This document shows, piece after piece, positions 24,246 through 32,506 of a stretch of 64,000 nt of DNA. The position numbers and the translations under genes were made by a program. Source of the DNA: UBA1426 sp050953365 (GTDB lineage Bacteria > Bacillota > Clostridia > Peptostreptococcales > Anaerovoracaceae); the NCBI GenBank assembly GCA_050953365.1, contig JBMNMN010000018.1:1-64000 (forward strand), written 5' to 3'. The first letter of the stretch is position 1. Each line of letters starts with the position of its first letter. The notes under the pieces were generated by a model. It saw nothing but the letters and a program-made list of their open reading frames with translations, made no database searches and was not told the DNA's origin.

Positions 24246-24906
24246 GGATGACTATTCGGCAAGCGCCGCTGCGAGCGGAAAACGTGAACTGATATTGGAA
24301 ACAGCTTTGAGTCTCTTTGTTCAAAACGGATATCAAGATACGAAGATTATAGACATTGCCAACGCAGCAGGGATTGGCAAAGGGACCGTTTACGAGTATT
24401 TCAGCAGCAAAGAGGAGTTGTTTGCCGAGCTTCTGCAGATTCATGTATTACAACCATATTCACGCATTGAAGAAAAAATCACCTCGGAAGATGCTTCTTG
24501 TTACGAACAGCTGAGGCGCTACATCCTCTTTGATATGGAAATGGCTAAGCGCTTCGGAAACGGAAAGAACTTTATCGACCAGCTGTTCGACGAATCCCTG
24601 TTATCGCGAGGTTCCGATTTTAAAGATCTCTTAAGACAGTTAATGGATTACCGTCTTACTTCACTCACTTCCATTATAGAAAGAGGAATTGCGCGAGGCG
24701 AATTTGCTCCCATTGAACCCAGATCGGCCGCTTTCTCAATAATGGGGGCAATCGGCGCTTTTATCAGCTATCGCTGCGGTCTTTTCTCCAAATGGAATCC
24801 ATTCGATTCAGATTCTGCCGGAAGGGGTGACCCTTTTGCTGCGGTGGATACTCTGTTAGAGTTGCTGATGTACGGTCTGGCATACCGGGATACCGAATCC
24901 TCCTAA
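24238..24906 (+). CDS. TetR/AcrR-family regulator of the efflux operon
   Basis: This 222-residue protein has a TetR helix-turn-helix at about residues 18-62 (IANAAGIGKGTVYEYFSSKEE) and a helical C-terminal ligand domain. The start is GTG, eight bases inside the permease gene, preceded by AAAGGAG. As the last gene of the efflux operon it is the natural candidate to bind the 18-bp palindrome at the operon promoter and to be released by a pump substrate. That link is inferred from position. Confidence 0.9.
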   Translation: MSKDDYSASAAASGKRELILETALSLFVQNGYQDTKIIDIANAAGIGKGTVYEYFSSKEELFAELLQIHVLQPYSRIEEKITSEDASCYEQLRRYILFDMEMAKRFGNGKNFIDQLFDESLLSRGSDFKDLLRQLMDYRLTSLTSIIERGIARGEFAPIEPRSAAFSIMGAIGAFISYRCGLFSKWNPFDSDSAGRGDPFAAVDTLLELLMYGLAYRDTESS

Positions 24907-24954
24907 ACCGGTTACATTTTATCGGTTTGCCATCAAATTAAACCAGTTACATTT
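24904..24954. repeat. Short direct repeat after the TetR gene
   Basis: TAAACCGGTTACATTT (24904) and TAAACCAGTTACATTT (24939) match at 15 of 16 bases, 35 bases apart, in the 220-base gap before the NCS1 permease. The first copy is also part of an AAACCG/CGGTTT inverted repeat. It may be a regulatory site for the permease or part of a weak terminator; no further evidence is visible. Confidence 0.35.
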
Positions 24955-25126
24955 ATAAAATCTTCCACATTTTTTTGTATACGATCCGCTAAAAGCGCTG
25001 AATTTGCAACGTTGACCTTTGCAAAAGACAATATTCTAAAAATTAAAAAAAACTATCTTTTTTTTTCGGTATATACTATAATGGTATATGTAATGTTTCC
25101 TTAATTTTTTATATGGAGGTGCAAAA

Positions 25127-26638
25127 ATGTCACAGTACACTCAAAAAGAGACAGGTGGGTTGTACGAATTGACCGATGCGGCTCGCGCCCAATTGGCAGA
25201 TTCGAAGTATTACAACGAAGACCTGGCTCCAACATCCGTGTCGCAAAGAACCTGGACTACATATCATATCGCGTCCCTCTGGATCGGTATGTCCATATGT
25301 ATTCCATCGTTCACTATGGCGTCCTCTTTGGTGGCTTTGGGATTATCCCCCTGGTTGGCGGTATTCAACGTAGCTCTGGGTAACTTGATCATCCTGATCC
25401 CCATTCAGTTGAATTCCCATGCAGGCACCAAATACGGCATCCCCTTCCCTGTATTTGCCAGGCTGACCTTTGGTAGCGTCGGCGCGCACATCCCCTCCCT
25501 GTCAAGGGCGCTTACGGCCTGCGGCTGGTGTGCTATTCAGTCGTGGATCGGCGGAGGCGCTTTTGTTACCATGGTCGCGGTCTTCGCTCCCAGTTTCCGG
25601 GATCTTCCGGCAGCTCCTTTCATCGGTTTCGGACTCTTCCTTATTTTAGTCTACTGGATCACCGTTAACGGTTCCGACGCTATTAAATTCTTGGAAGCCC
25701 TCGGAGCGCCAATCTTAGTCATCCTAACATTGGGATTGCTTATATGGGCCTATCTGCTGCACACTGGTGAAGGATTTACCGTTGCGGATACAATTCAGGC
25801 AGCCACCGACGTGGATTTGGTCAATTCCAACGGAGGGTTCATGTATGTCTTCCTGGGCGGCTTGACAGCCAATATCGCTTTCTGGGCCACCATGGCGCTG
25901 AATATTCCCGACTTTTCCAGATATGCCAAGTCACAGAAGGCTCAGTTTAGAGGACAGCTTTACGGCATGCCTCTCATGATGGCCATCTGCGCTTTCATCG
26001 GAGCCTATTTCGCCCAATCTACCAAGCTGGTCTTCGGAGAGGCCATGTTTGACCCCACCGGCGTACTGGCTCTGCTCGACAGCAAAGTATTAGCCTTCAT
26101 CATAGCGATCTTCGTCGTACTGGCTACCTTGACCACCAACATTGCTGCTAACGTTGTTGCTCCTGCCAACGGATTCTCCAACGTTTCTCCGAAGAGAATC
26201 TCTTACAAGACAGGCGTACTGCTCACCTGTATTCTGGCTATTCTGTATCGTCCCTGGTGGATCTTCGGCGGTGCCGGCGCTTACATTTTCGGATGGCTGA
26301 ACACCTATGGCGGCGTTCTTGCGCCTGTAGCTGCTATCTTTATCGCTGACTACTATATCGTCAAGAAGAGAAATATCGACGTTATGGCTCTGTTCCAGGG
26401 CAAAGAAGGCAGATACTGGTATACGAACGGCTGGAACATTAAAGCCGTTGTCGCCTGGGTTGCAGGGTTCATTCTGCCCACATTGGGCAACCTTGGTGTG
26501 AGCGCTCTGTCCTGGGTTGCAGCCAACGGTTACTTCGTAGGCTTCGCCATCGGTTTTGTGGTTTACATTCTCCTCATGAGAGGTCCTTCTCCCTCCTTTG
26601 TAACGGACGAAGAGCATGAGGCAATGACGGAAAGATAA
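25127..26638 (+). CDS. NCS1-family nucleobase/hydantoin/allantoin permease
   Basis: This 503-residue protein has about 12 membrane helices and belongs to the nucleobase:cation symporter-1 family (Mhp1, PucI, CodB). Typical features are the first-helix segment LWIGMSICIPSF, the loop NSHAGTKYGIPFPVFAR and ALTACGWCAIQSW with the substrate-stacking tryptophans. The gene is directly upstream of a hydantoinase/dihydropyrimidinase gene on the same strand, so a hydantoin, dihydropyrimidine or allantoin-like substrate is likely. TATAAT-like sequence and GGAGGTG precede the ATG. Exact substrate is not assignable. Confidence 0.9.
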   Translation: MSQYTQKETGGLYELTDAARAQLADSKYYNEDLAPTSVSQRTWTTYHIASLWIGMSICIPSFTMASSLVALGLSPWLAVFNVALGNLIILIPIQLNSHAGTKYGIPFPVFARLTFGSVGAHIPSLSRALTACGWCAIQSWIGGGAFVTMVAVFAPSFRDLPAAPFIGFGLFLILVYWITVNGSDAIKFLEALGAPILVILTLGLLIWAYLLHTGEGFTVADTIQAATDVDLVNSNGGFMYVFLGGLTANIAFWATMALNIPDFSRYAKSQKAQFRGQLYGMPLMMAICAFIGAYFAQSTKLVFGEAMFDPTGVLALLDSKVLAFIIAIFVVLATLTTNIAANVVAPANGFSNVSPKRISYKTGVLLTCILAILYRPWWIFGGAGAYIFGWLNTYGGVLAPVAAIFIADYYIVKKRNIDVMALFQGKEGRYWYTNGWNIKAVVAWVAGFILPTLGNLGVSALSWVAANGYFVGFAIGFVVYILLMRGPSPSFVTDEEHEAMTER

Positions 26639-26695
26639 TCGACGATAATAATATAAATATGTCAGTAGAGATCAATTTTGGTCACTAATAAGTAA

Positions 26696-26726
26696 GTAGA
26701 AGCTTTTGGCAACCAAAAGCTTCTAC
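26696..26726 (+). other. Perfect 14-bp hairpin between permease and hydantoinase genes
   Basis: GTAGAAGCTTTTGG and CCAAAAGCTTCTAC are perfect complements with a three-base loop, lying midway in the 143-base gap. There is no T-run on the plus strand, so it is a weak terminator at best or an mRNA processing element. It could also be an operator. Confidence 0.6.
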
Positions 26727-26781
26727 TCATATTCATCTATTTTACATACCGTACAAGGATAAAGATTGGAGGGAAGAACAG

Positions 26782-28167
26782 ATGGATTTAGTCATTAAGA
26801 ACGGTACCATCGTTACGGCGGAAACGACCTTTAAAGGGGATATCGCCGTAAAAGACGGGAAGATCAAGGCCATCGGCGCTAAACTGGATCCCGCATGTTA
26901 CAAGGGAGCCACCGTGGTGGATGCAAAGGGCCTTTTAGTGCTGCCCGGCGCCATCGATGGGCATACGCATCTTGAGATGCCCTTTGGCGGAACGATTTCG
27001 GCCGACAGTTATGAGGCCGGCACTCGAGCTGCCGCTTGCGGAGGAACCACCACCGTATTTGACTTTGTACTTCAGGATTTCGGCGAGAATCTGGTTGATG
27101 CGGTTAAGAGAAGAGACGAGCTCTGCGCTCCGCAGGCTTGCATCGATTACGCATTCCATACGGGTGTTAAGGATTTATCCGGCAACCTCATAGACAGTAT
27201 GGAAGAATCGGTTAAATTCGGCGTATCCAGCTTTAAAGTTTTCATGGTCTATGATTTCGGCGTTACAGACGGCCTGTTCTATCAAGTGTTAAGAAAGTCC
27301 AAGGAAGTAGGCGCCCTCATCGGTGTTCACGCAGAAAACAAGGAAATCATCAGCATGCTCACCGCCGAGTTCCTGGCACAAGGGAAAACCTCTGCCTGGT
27401 ACCATTATGCCAGCCGTCCGGAGTTTGTAGAAGGGGAAGCCGATTTTAGAGCCATTCAGTGGGCTAAGAGCTTGAATGCTCCATTATATATCGTACATCT
27501 GGCCAATGCCCAGGGTATGGCAGAAGTCACAAAGGCCAGAGACGAAGGATATCCGATCTTTGCTGAAACCTGTCCGCAATACCTGTATTTCACCAATGAG
27601 GTATACAAGAGACCCGACGGACGGAACTTTGTCTGCTCTCCGCCAATGAAAGGCAAGGCCAGCCAGGATGCTCTCTGGGAAGGCATTAAGAGAGGCGACA
27701 TCACAACCATCGCAACGGATCACTGCCCGTTCCAGTCCTATGAGAAGGATTGGGGCAAGGACGACTTCACTAAGATCCCCAACGGCTGTGCCGGCATCGA
27801 AAACATGTATCCTTATATGCTCTCGGAAGCAAATAAGGGAAGGATCACATTCAATAAGGCAGTTGAACTTTGCGCCACAAATCCGGCCAAGCTCTTCGGC
27901 TGCGCTCCGCAGAAAGGTATGCTTGTTCCCGGCGCCGATGCGGACATCGTACTTTACGATCCCAAAAAAGAGTTTACCATTAGCGTAAACAACATGCATT
28001 CCGATTACGATCACACCATTTGGGAAGGTGTCAAGCTTAAGGGTTATCCTGTGGCAACCTACAGCAGAGGCCGGTTGGTCTACAAGGACGGCGAATTCTT
28101 AGGCAAGCCGGGCGAAGGCAAGTTCGTCAAGTGCAAACCTGTTCGTCATAAGACCCCCAATCTCTAA
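26782..28167 (+). CDS. Dihydropyrimidinase / D-hydantoinase
   Basis: This 461-residue amidohydrolase opens cyclic diamides such as dihydrouracil, dihydrothymine or 5-substituted hydantoins. The two-metal site is complete: H61 and H63 (DGHTHLE), the carboxylated lysine K152 (SSFKVFMV), histidines in GVHAEN and IVHLAN, and the aspartate in TDHCPF. GGAGGGA precedes the ATG. With the NCS1 permease it forms an uptake-and-ring-opening module. The next expected enzyme, an N-carbamoyl amino acid or beta-ureidopropionate hydrolase, is not in this window. A terminator follows at 28213. Confidence 0.92.
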   Translation: MDLVIKNGTIVTAETTFKGDIAVKDGKIKAIGAKLDPACYKGATVVDAKGLLVLPGAIDGHTHLEMPFGGTISADSYEAGTRAAACGGTTTVFDFVLQDFGENLVDAVKRRDELCAPQACIDYAFHTGVKDLSGNLIDSMEESVKFGVSSFKVFMVYDFGVTDGLFYQVLRKSKEVGALIGVHAENKEIISMLTAEFLAQGKTSAWYHYASRPEFVEGEADFRAIQWAKSLNAPLYIVHLANAQGMAEVTKARDEGYPIFAETCPQYLYFTNEVYKRPDGRNFVCSPPMKGKASQDALWEGIKRGDITTIATDHCPFQSYEKDWGKDDFTKIPNGCAGIENMYPYMLSEANKGRITFNKAVELCATNPAKLFGCAPQKGMLVPGADADIVLYDPKKEFTISVNNMHSDYDHTIWEGVKLKGYPVATYSRGRLVYKDGEFLGKPGEGKFVKCKPVRHKTPNL

Positions 28168-28212
28168 TCGAAAATCGGATCACAACAAAGAAAGACAGCA
28201 ACATAGTTGTAT

Positions 28213-28242
28213 CGGCGGCTTCAGACGAAGCCGCCTTTTGTT
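28213..28242 (+). terminator. Intrinsic terminator after the hydantoinase gene
   Basis: CGGCGGCTTC and GAAGCCGCC form a GC-rich stem followed by TTTTG. Confidence 0.82.
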
Positions 28243-28388
28243 TGAAATCATTGAGAATCGTTCACCTGAAATTTGCACAGCCGTAGCAAGGGATTGATTG
28301 TGGAGATTTCCCATCTACAACTTGTTTATTAAAGGGGGATTCGATATAATACAAGTTATTAAAATAGACAGGAAAAAGAGCGAAGACC

Positions 28389-29036
28389 ATGGCAAAACTA
28401 AAAAAAGCGCAAATAGCAGAAATAATTGAAAAGATGGGGCAGATGTACCCGGAGGCGGAATGCGCTCTGGTACATGAAAATCCCTTTCAGCTTTTGGTGG
28501 CGGTTGTTCTTTCTGCGCAAACTACGGACAAAAGCGTTAATAAGGTAAGCCCCATATTATTCGACAGATATCCGGATGCTGCTGCATTGGCCTCTGCCAG
28601 GCTTGAAGATCTGGAGGAGATTCTTAAACCCATTGGCATGTATCGCACAAAAGCCAGGAATATTATTGCTTTATCGAAGATGCTGCAGGATAAGCACGAT
28701 GGGCAGGTGCCGGGGGATTTCCAACAGCTTACGGAATTGCCGGGTGTCGGACGGAAGACGGCCAATGTGGTCCTGGCTGTAGGATTCGGTGAGCCGCGAA
28801 TTGCCGTTGACACCCATGTGTTTCGCCTGGCAAACCGCATAGGGCTGACAGCCGAAAAGAACGTACTGAATACGGAGCTCGCCCTTATGGAAGTTATTCC
28901 AAAGGAACGCTGGATCATGATGCATCACGCCCTGATCTGGCACGGACGGCGCGTTTGCAGCGCCAGAAATCCAAAATGCGATCAGTGCGGGATTTACGGG
29001 TTATGTCGTAGAAACGGCCTCGGGGAAAAAGCATGA
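28389..29036 (+). CDS. nth: Endonuclease III
   Basis: This 215-residue DNA glycosylase/AP lyase removes oxidised pyrimidines. The helix-hairpin-helix LPGVGRKTAN carries the catalytic lysine, the catalytic aspartate is in AVDTHVFR, and the C-terminal [4Fe-4S] loop reads C-x6-C-x2-C-x5-C (CSARNPKCDQCGIYGLC). Length is typical. Its end overlaps the aroD start by four bases, so the two are coupled although their functions differ. Confidence 0.96.
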   Translation: MAKLKKAQIAEIIEKMGQMYPEAECALVHENPFQLLVAVVLSAQTTDKSVNKVSPILFDRYPDAAALASARLEDLEEILKPIGMYRTKARNIIALSKMLQDKHDGQVPGDFQQLTELPGVGRKTANVVLAVGFGEPRIAVDTHVFRLANRIGLTAEKNVLNTELALMEVIPKERWIMMHHALIWHGRRVCSARNPKCDQCGIYGLCRRNGLGEKA

Positions 29037-29797
29037 AACAGATAAAAGTAAGAAATCAAATTCTGGGGCAGGGACGTCCAAAGATCTGCATCCCTCTGAT
29101 GGGGAAGGATCCGGACGAATTGCTTTCGGCTACCCGGTTTGCACTGGAAGCCGGGGCGGATATGTACGAACTTCGAGCCGATTTCCTTGAATCCGCAGCA
29201 GAAGAAAAAAGCATCAAAGAGGCTTTAAAAGGAACACGAGATCTTATCGGAGACAGCCCGCTTATTTTCACACTGCGCAGTGAAAGCGAGGGGGGGAAGA
29301 AATCCTTATCTCTCGACGAATACATGACGCTGAATCAAATGGTTATAGAAACGGGACTTGCAGATATATTGGATGTGGAGCTCTGCAAGGGGGAAGAAGC
29401 TATAAAACAGCTCCTTTCTGCTTCCCATCAAAAGGGAATGTTCGTACTGCTGTCAAATCATATTTTTGAAGGAACGCCGCCAAAAGAGGAGATGCTTGCC
29501 ATACTGTGCAGAATGCAGCAGTTGGGCGCCGATATTACAAAGCTTGCGGTTATGGCCAAATCCGAGAAGGATGTATTGACGCTCCTGGATGCTACCCTTT
29601 CGATGAAAGAGCAATACGGTGACCGCCCCTGTATTACCGTGTCTATGGGGCAAAAGGGAATTCTAAGCAGAGTGGCCGGAGGTCTATTCGGATCGGCCCT
29701 GACTTATGCTTTAGGCAGTGAGCCTTCGGCTCCCGGGCAGCTTAATGCATCTGAAGTGCGTTATGTTTTAGAGTTGTTGCATGAAAAGGGGTTATGA
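29033..29797 (+). CDS. aroD: Type I 3-dehydroquinate dehydratase
   Basis: This 254-residue enzyme of the shikimate pathway dehydrates 3-dehydroquinate through a Schiff base. The lysine is visible in DITKLAVMAKS and the general-acid histidine in LSNHIFEGTP. N-terminal PKICIPLMG and C-terminal SAPGQL, a substrate-binding loop, are typical. The start overlaps nth by four bases. No other shikimate gene is nearby. Confidence 0.95.
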   Translation: MKQIKVRNQILGQGRPKICIPLMGKDPDELLSATRFALEAGADMYELRADFLESAAEEKSIKEALKGTRDLIGDSPLIFTLRSESEGGKKSLSLDEYMTLNQMVIETGLADILDVELCKGEEAIKQLLSASHQKGMFVLLSNHIFEGTPPKEEMLAILCRMQQLGADITKLAVMAKSEKDVLTLLDATLSMKEQYGDRPCITVSMGQKGILSRVAGGLFGSALTYALGSEPSAPGQLNASEVRYVLELLHEKGL

Positions 29798-29834
29798 ACC
29801 CCAGAATAAACGAATCGACAAAGGAGAAAAGCAA

Positions 29835-30221
29835 ATGAAAAAGATTATCAGTACGGAAAAAGCTCCGAAGGCGGTAGGAGCCTACTCTCAGGGGATCAGT
29901 TTCTCCGGGCTTGTCTTTACTTCCGGACAGATTCCCATCGATCCGGCTACGGGAGAACTTAATACAGGAGATATCGCGTCCCAGACGGAACAGGCCATGA
30001 AAAATGTGAAGGCCATCGTGGAGGAAGCGGGGCTGACAATGAACGATGTCCTGAAGGTAACCATCTTACTGGCGGATATCGAGGATTTTGCCGTCGTCAA
30101 CCAGGTGTATGAAAGTTTCTTTACCGGCCATTACCCGGCAAGATCCTGTTTTGCCGTAAAGGATCTTCCCAAAGGAGCCAAGATCGAGATCGAAGCCATC
30201 GCCGGAAAAGATTGTTGTTAA
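29835..30221 (+). CDS. ridA: RidA family 2-iminobutanoate/2-iminopropanoate deaminase
   Basis: This 128-residue protein hydrolyses reactive enamine/imine intermediates released by PLP enzymes. The catalytic arginine lies in YPARSCF and the conserved glutamate in KIEIEAIA; length is the family standard. The ATG at 29835 is preceded by AAAGGAG; an upstream in-frame ATG at 29781 lies inside aroD and lacks a ribosome site. It may be read with nth-aroD and is closed by the bidirectional terminator at 30238. Confidence 0.95.
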   Translation: MKKIISTEKAPKAVGAYSQGISFSGLVFTSGQIPIDPATGELNTGDIASQTEQAMKNVKAIVEEAGLTMNDVLKVTILLADIEDFAVVNQVYESFFTGHYPARSCFAVKDLPKGAKIEIEAIAGKDCC

Positions 30222-30237
30222 AGAGAAACTGTTGTTA

Positions 30238-30273
30238 AAAAAAGCTGCGGCTTAGGCGCCGCAGCATTTTTTG
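30238..30273. terminator. Bidirectional terminator between ridA and the SEC-C gene
   Basis: GCTGCGGC pairs with GCCGCAGC, with an A-run before and a T-run after, so it can work on both strands. The stop codon of the minus-strand SEC-C gene lies in its loop. Confidence 0.88.
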
Positions 30274-30746
30274 TATTTTTTTCCGCTGCCGCAAGGGCAT
30301 GGATCGTTCCGGCCAGGTTGTTTTTCTTTTACAACGGTCTTGGATTTTTTGTAAGCTTTGGTGATCTCCTGCCGCTTCTCGTCGGTAAGAATGGAGTTCC
30401 ACTGTTCCAATGTGTAAAGATAATCGGCCTTTGCCTTCAGCATATTGAAGTACAGCTTTTCAAAATCGATGTCAAGGGTAATGAGATCCTCTTCTCCCAG
30501 ATTGTCAAGATCAAGGGGCGTGCGCAGGCTGGTATTGATTCCGTCCAGGAATCCCATAAAAATTACCGGATCCACTTGGTATTTTTCTGTCAGCTCCTTG
30601 AAGTTTCCTTTAACAACCGGATTGCCTTCTCCTAAAATGGAAGAATAGATTGTGGTTTCTCCGGAACTGTACTTGTCCCAAAAGGCATCAAAGGTCTCAT
30701 CGGTTTGATTTTCCAGTTCATTTTTCCATTGTTCATACAGGCTCAT
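30252..30746 (-). CDS. SEC-C metal-binding motif protein
   Basis: This 164-residue protein ends with a SEC-C motif (DPCPCGSGKKYKKCCG), the zinc-binding tail also found at the SecA C-terminus. The remaining 140 residues are acidic and helical and not recognised. The start overlaps the hom stop by four bases, so it is translated with homoserine dehydrogenase, but no functional tie is known to me. Proteins of this type are often annotated as SecC-like or PBPRA1643-like; a role is not established. Confidence 0.82.
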   Translation of the reverse strand: MSLYEQWKNELENQTDETFDAFWDKYSSGETTIYSSILGEGNPVVKGNFKELTEKYQVDPVIFMGFLDGINTSLRTPLDLDNLGEEDLITLDIDFEKLYFNMLKAKADYLYTLEQWNSILTDEKRQEITKAYKKSKTVVKEKQPGRNDPCPCGSGKKYKKCCGA

Positions 30747-31762
30747 TTCCTTTTTCCTCCCGCAACAATAATATCATAGGCAGCGCACTTTACGATGGCA
30801 TTACCGATTTCGATTACATCGCCCATGACTGCGCTGCCGGTGGGCAGCGGGCCCGCGCCTTTTCCATAGAACATCAGCTCGCCTACCGCATTGCCTTTAA
30901 CGAAGATGGCGTTGAATTCATTGTTGACGCCGGCAAGAGGATGGGACACAGGGATTAGGGTAGGTCTTACGCTGTAGGTAAGATTTCCGTTTTCTCTTTT
31001 TGCAGAAGCGATGAGTTTTATCTTGTTTCCCGATTTTGCTGCGCGCTTTATATCATCCTTGGTGATTTTGGTGATTCCTTCCGTAGGTATGCCTTCGGGT
31101 GGTACACGAATACCGAAGACCAGGGAAATAAGGATGGATAGCTTGTTCGCAACATCGATGCCTTCCACATCCGCCGTGGGGTCCGCTTCAGCAAACCCTT
31201 TTTCCTGCGCAACTTTGAGTACCTCATCATATTCCAGTCCGAAATCGGTCATCTGAGACAGGATATAGTTGGTTGTACCGTTTAGAATGCCCATGATTTC
31301 GATAAATGAGTTGGCTCTAAGAGCGGTTGTTAATGCGTTGAGAATGGGGATTCCGCCTCCTACACTGGCTTCGTAGCGGAACATGACCTTATTCTTTTCC
31401 GCCGCATCCCGGAGCAGATCGTAATTTGCGGCAACGGCGGCTTTGTTGGCCGTGACCACATGCTTGCCGTTGTTCATAGCCTTGAGCATGAAGTCGGTGG
31501 CAGGCTGTATTCCTCCTAGCAGTTCAACAATTATATCTATATCAGGATCCAAAAACAGATCATCGGGATTCTGAGTAAAGATTTCCTTCGGCGCTACCAC
31601 ATCCCTCTTTCTGTCCAAATCTTTTTCAAGGATTTTCGCTATTTGAAAATCGATTCCCGTTTGCTGCTCAATAATGCCCCGGTTCATTTCCAAGGTTGCG
31701 TAAGTGCCGGTACCGATATTTCCAAATCCCATGAGACCGATTCTTATTACATTTTTGTTCAT
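30743..31762 (-). CDS. hom: Homoserine dehydrogenase lacking the ACT domain
   Basis: This 339-residue enzyme reduces aspartate semialdehyde to homoserine for threonine and methionine synthesis. The Rossmann loop GFGNIGTGTY lies at residues 11-20, the catalytic-domain segment GILNGTTNYIL is near 178 and the substrate region AEADPTADVEGID near 207. The protein ends after the catalytic domain; the roughly 90-residue C-terminal ACT domain common in Firmicutes Hom is missing. The ATG at 31762 has CAGGAGG upstream; an in-frame start at 31816 lacks one. It is divergent from trmL. Confidence 0.93.
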   Translation of the reverse strand: MNKNVIRIGLMGFGNIGTGTYATLEMNRGIIEQQTGIDFQIAKILEKDLDRKRDVVAPKEIFTQNPDDLFLDPDIDIIVELLGGIQPATDFMLKAMNNGKHVVTANKAAVAANYDLLRDAAEKNKVMFRYEASVGGGIPILNALTTALRANSFIEIMGILNGTTNYILSQMTDFGLEYDEVLKVAQEKGFAEADPTADVEGIDVANKLSILISLVFGIRVPPEGIPTEGITKITKDDIKRAAKSGNKIKLIASAKRENGNLTYSVRPTLIPVSHPLAGVNNEFNAIFVKGNAVGELMFYGKGAGPLPTGSAVMGDVIEIGNAIVKCAAYDIIVAGGKRK

Positions 31763-31833
31763 CAAAATACCTCCTGAAGTTTGTACATCAATAAAATCCG
31801 TTTCATGCGCTGACAAAATAACCGTGTTTTACT

Positions 31834-31861
31834 TTGTCAATTGGTGCTATTATAATATAAT
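31834..31861 (+). promoter_or_regulatory. Possible sigma-70 promoter of trmL
   Basis: TTGTCA at 31834-31839 and TATAAT at 31856-31861 are 16 bases apart in the divergent region between hom and trmL. The region is very AT-rich, so chance matches are possible. Confidence 0.45.
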
Positions 31862-31981
31862 ATTTGAAAATAGTCTCGAATCCAATTGAAAATGTTGTAA
31901 AAAATATTATTATGTATCATATTAAGTATGGATTCCGCATCTTTTAAAAAATGCGTGGCAAAAGGGAAAAAGAGAACGAAA

Positions 31982-32473
31982 ATGCAAATACAAATGACAG
32001 AACATAAACTCAGCATCGTTTTAGTCCAACCGGAAATTCCTCCAAACACAGGTAATATTGCAAGAACATGCGCGGCAACGGGAACCGACCTGCACCTTGT
32101 AAAACCTTTAGGGTTTTCTGTCGATGATGCGCATGTGAAGAGGGCGGGGTTGGATTATTGGAAATTTGTCAACCTGGAAATTCATGAAAACTTGGAAGAA
32201 TTCTTGGAAAAATATAAGAATCGGCCTATGTATCTGGCAACAACGAAGGGCAAAAAAGCTTATACGGATGTGCGTTATGAAAAGGACGCCATGCTGATCT
32301 TCGGCAGAGAGACTGCCGGGCTTCCCAGAGATTTTATCGAGGGAAACATAGAAAAAACCATTCGAATTCCAATGAGCGACGATGTAAGACTCAGATCGTT
32401 GAATCTGTCCAACTCGGCGGCTATCGTGGTATACGAAGCGCTGCGTCAGTTAGGTTTTCCGGGGTTGGTATGA
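31982..32473 (+). CDS. trmL: tRNA (cytidine/uridine-34-2'-O)-methyltransferase
   Basis: This 163-residue SPOUT methyltransferase modifies the wobble ribose of certain leucine tRNAs. The three family motifs are visible: PEIPPNTGNIAR near residue 18, LIFGRETAGLP near 105 and the trefoil-knot SLNLSNSAAIV near 141. I place the start at 31982 because this gives the usual family length; an ATG at 31928 would add 18 Lys-rich residues and has no ribosome site, and an ATG at 31994 is also possible. Confidence 0.9.
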   Translation: MQIQMTEHKLSIVLVQPEIPPNTGNIARTCAATGTDLHLVKPLGFSVDDAHVKRAGLDYWKFVNLEIHENLEEFLEKYKNRPMYLATTKGKKAYTDVRYEKDAMLIFGRETAGLPRDFIEGNIEKTIRIPMSDDVRLRSLNLSNSAAIVVYEALRQLGFPGLV

Positions 32474-32506
32474 ACCTTCCAAGGTTAGAAAGGGATGTAA
32501 CCGCAT

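Noticed and set aside
26696..26726. Sigma-54 promoter within TTGGCAACCAAAAGCTT upstream of the hydantoinase gene
   Set aside because: The GG to GC distance is one base too short and the sequence is explained by a perfect hairpin.
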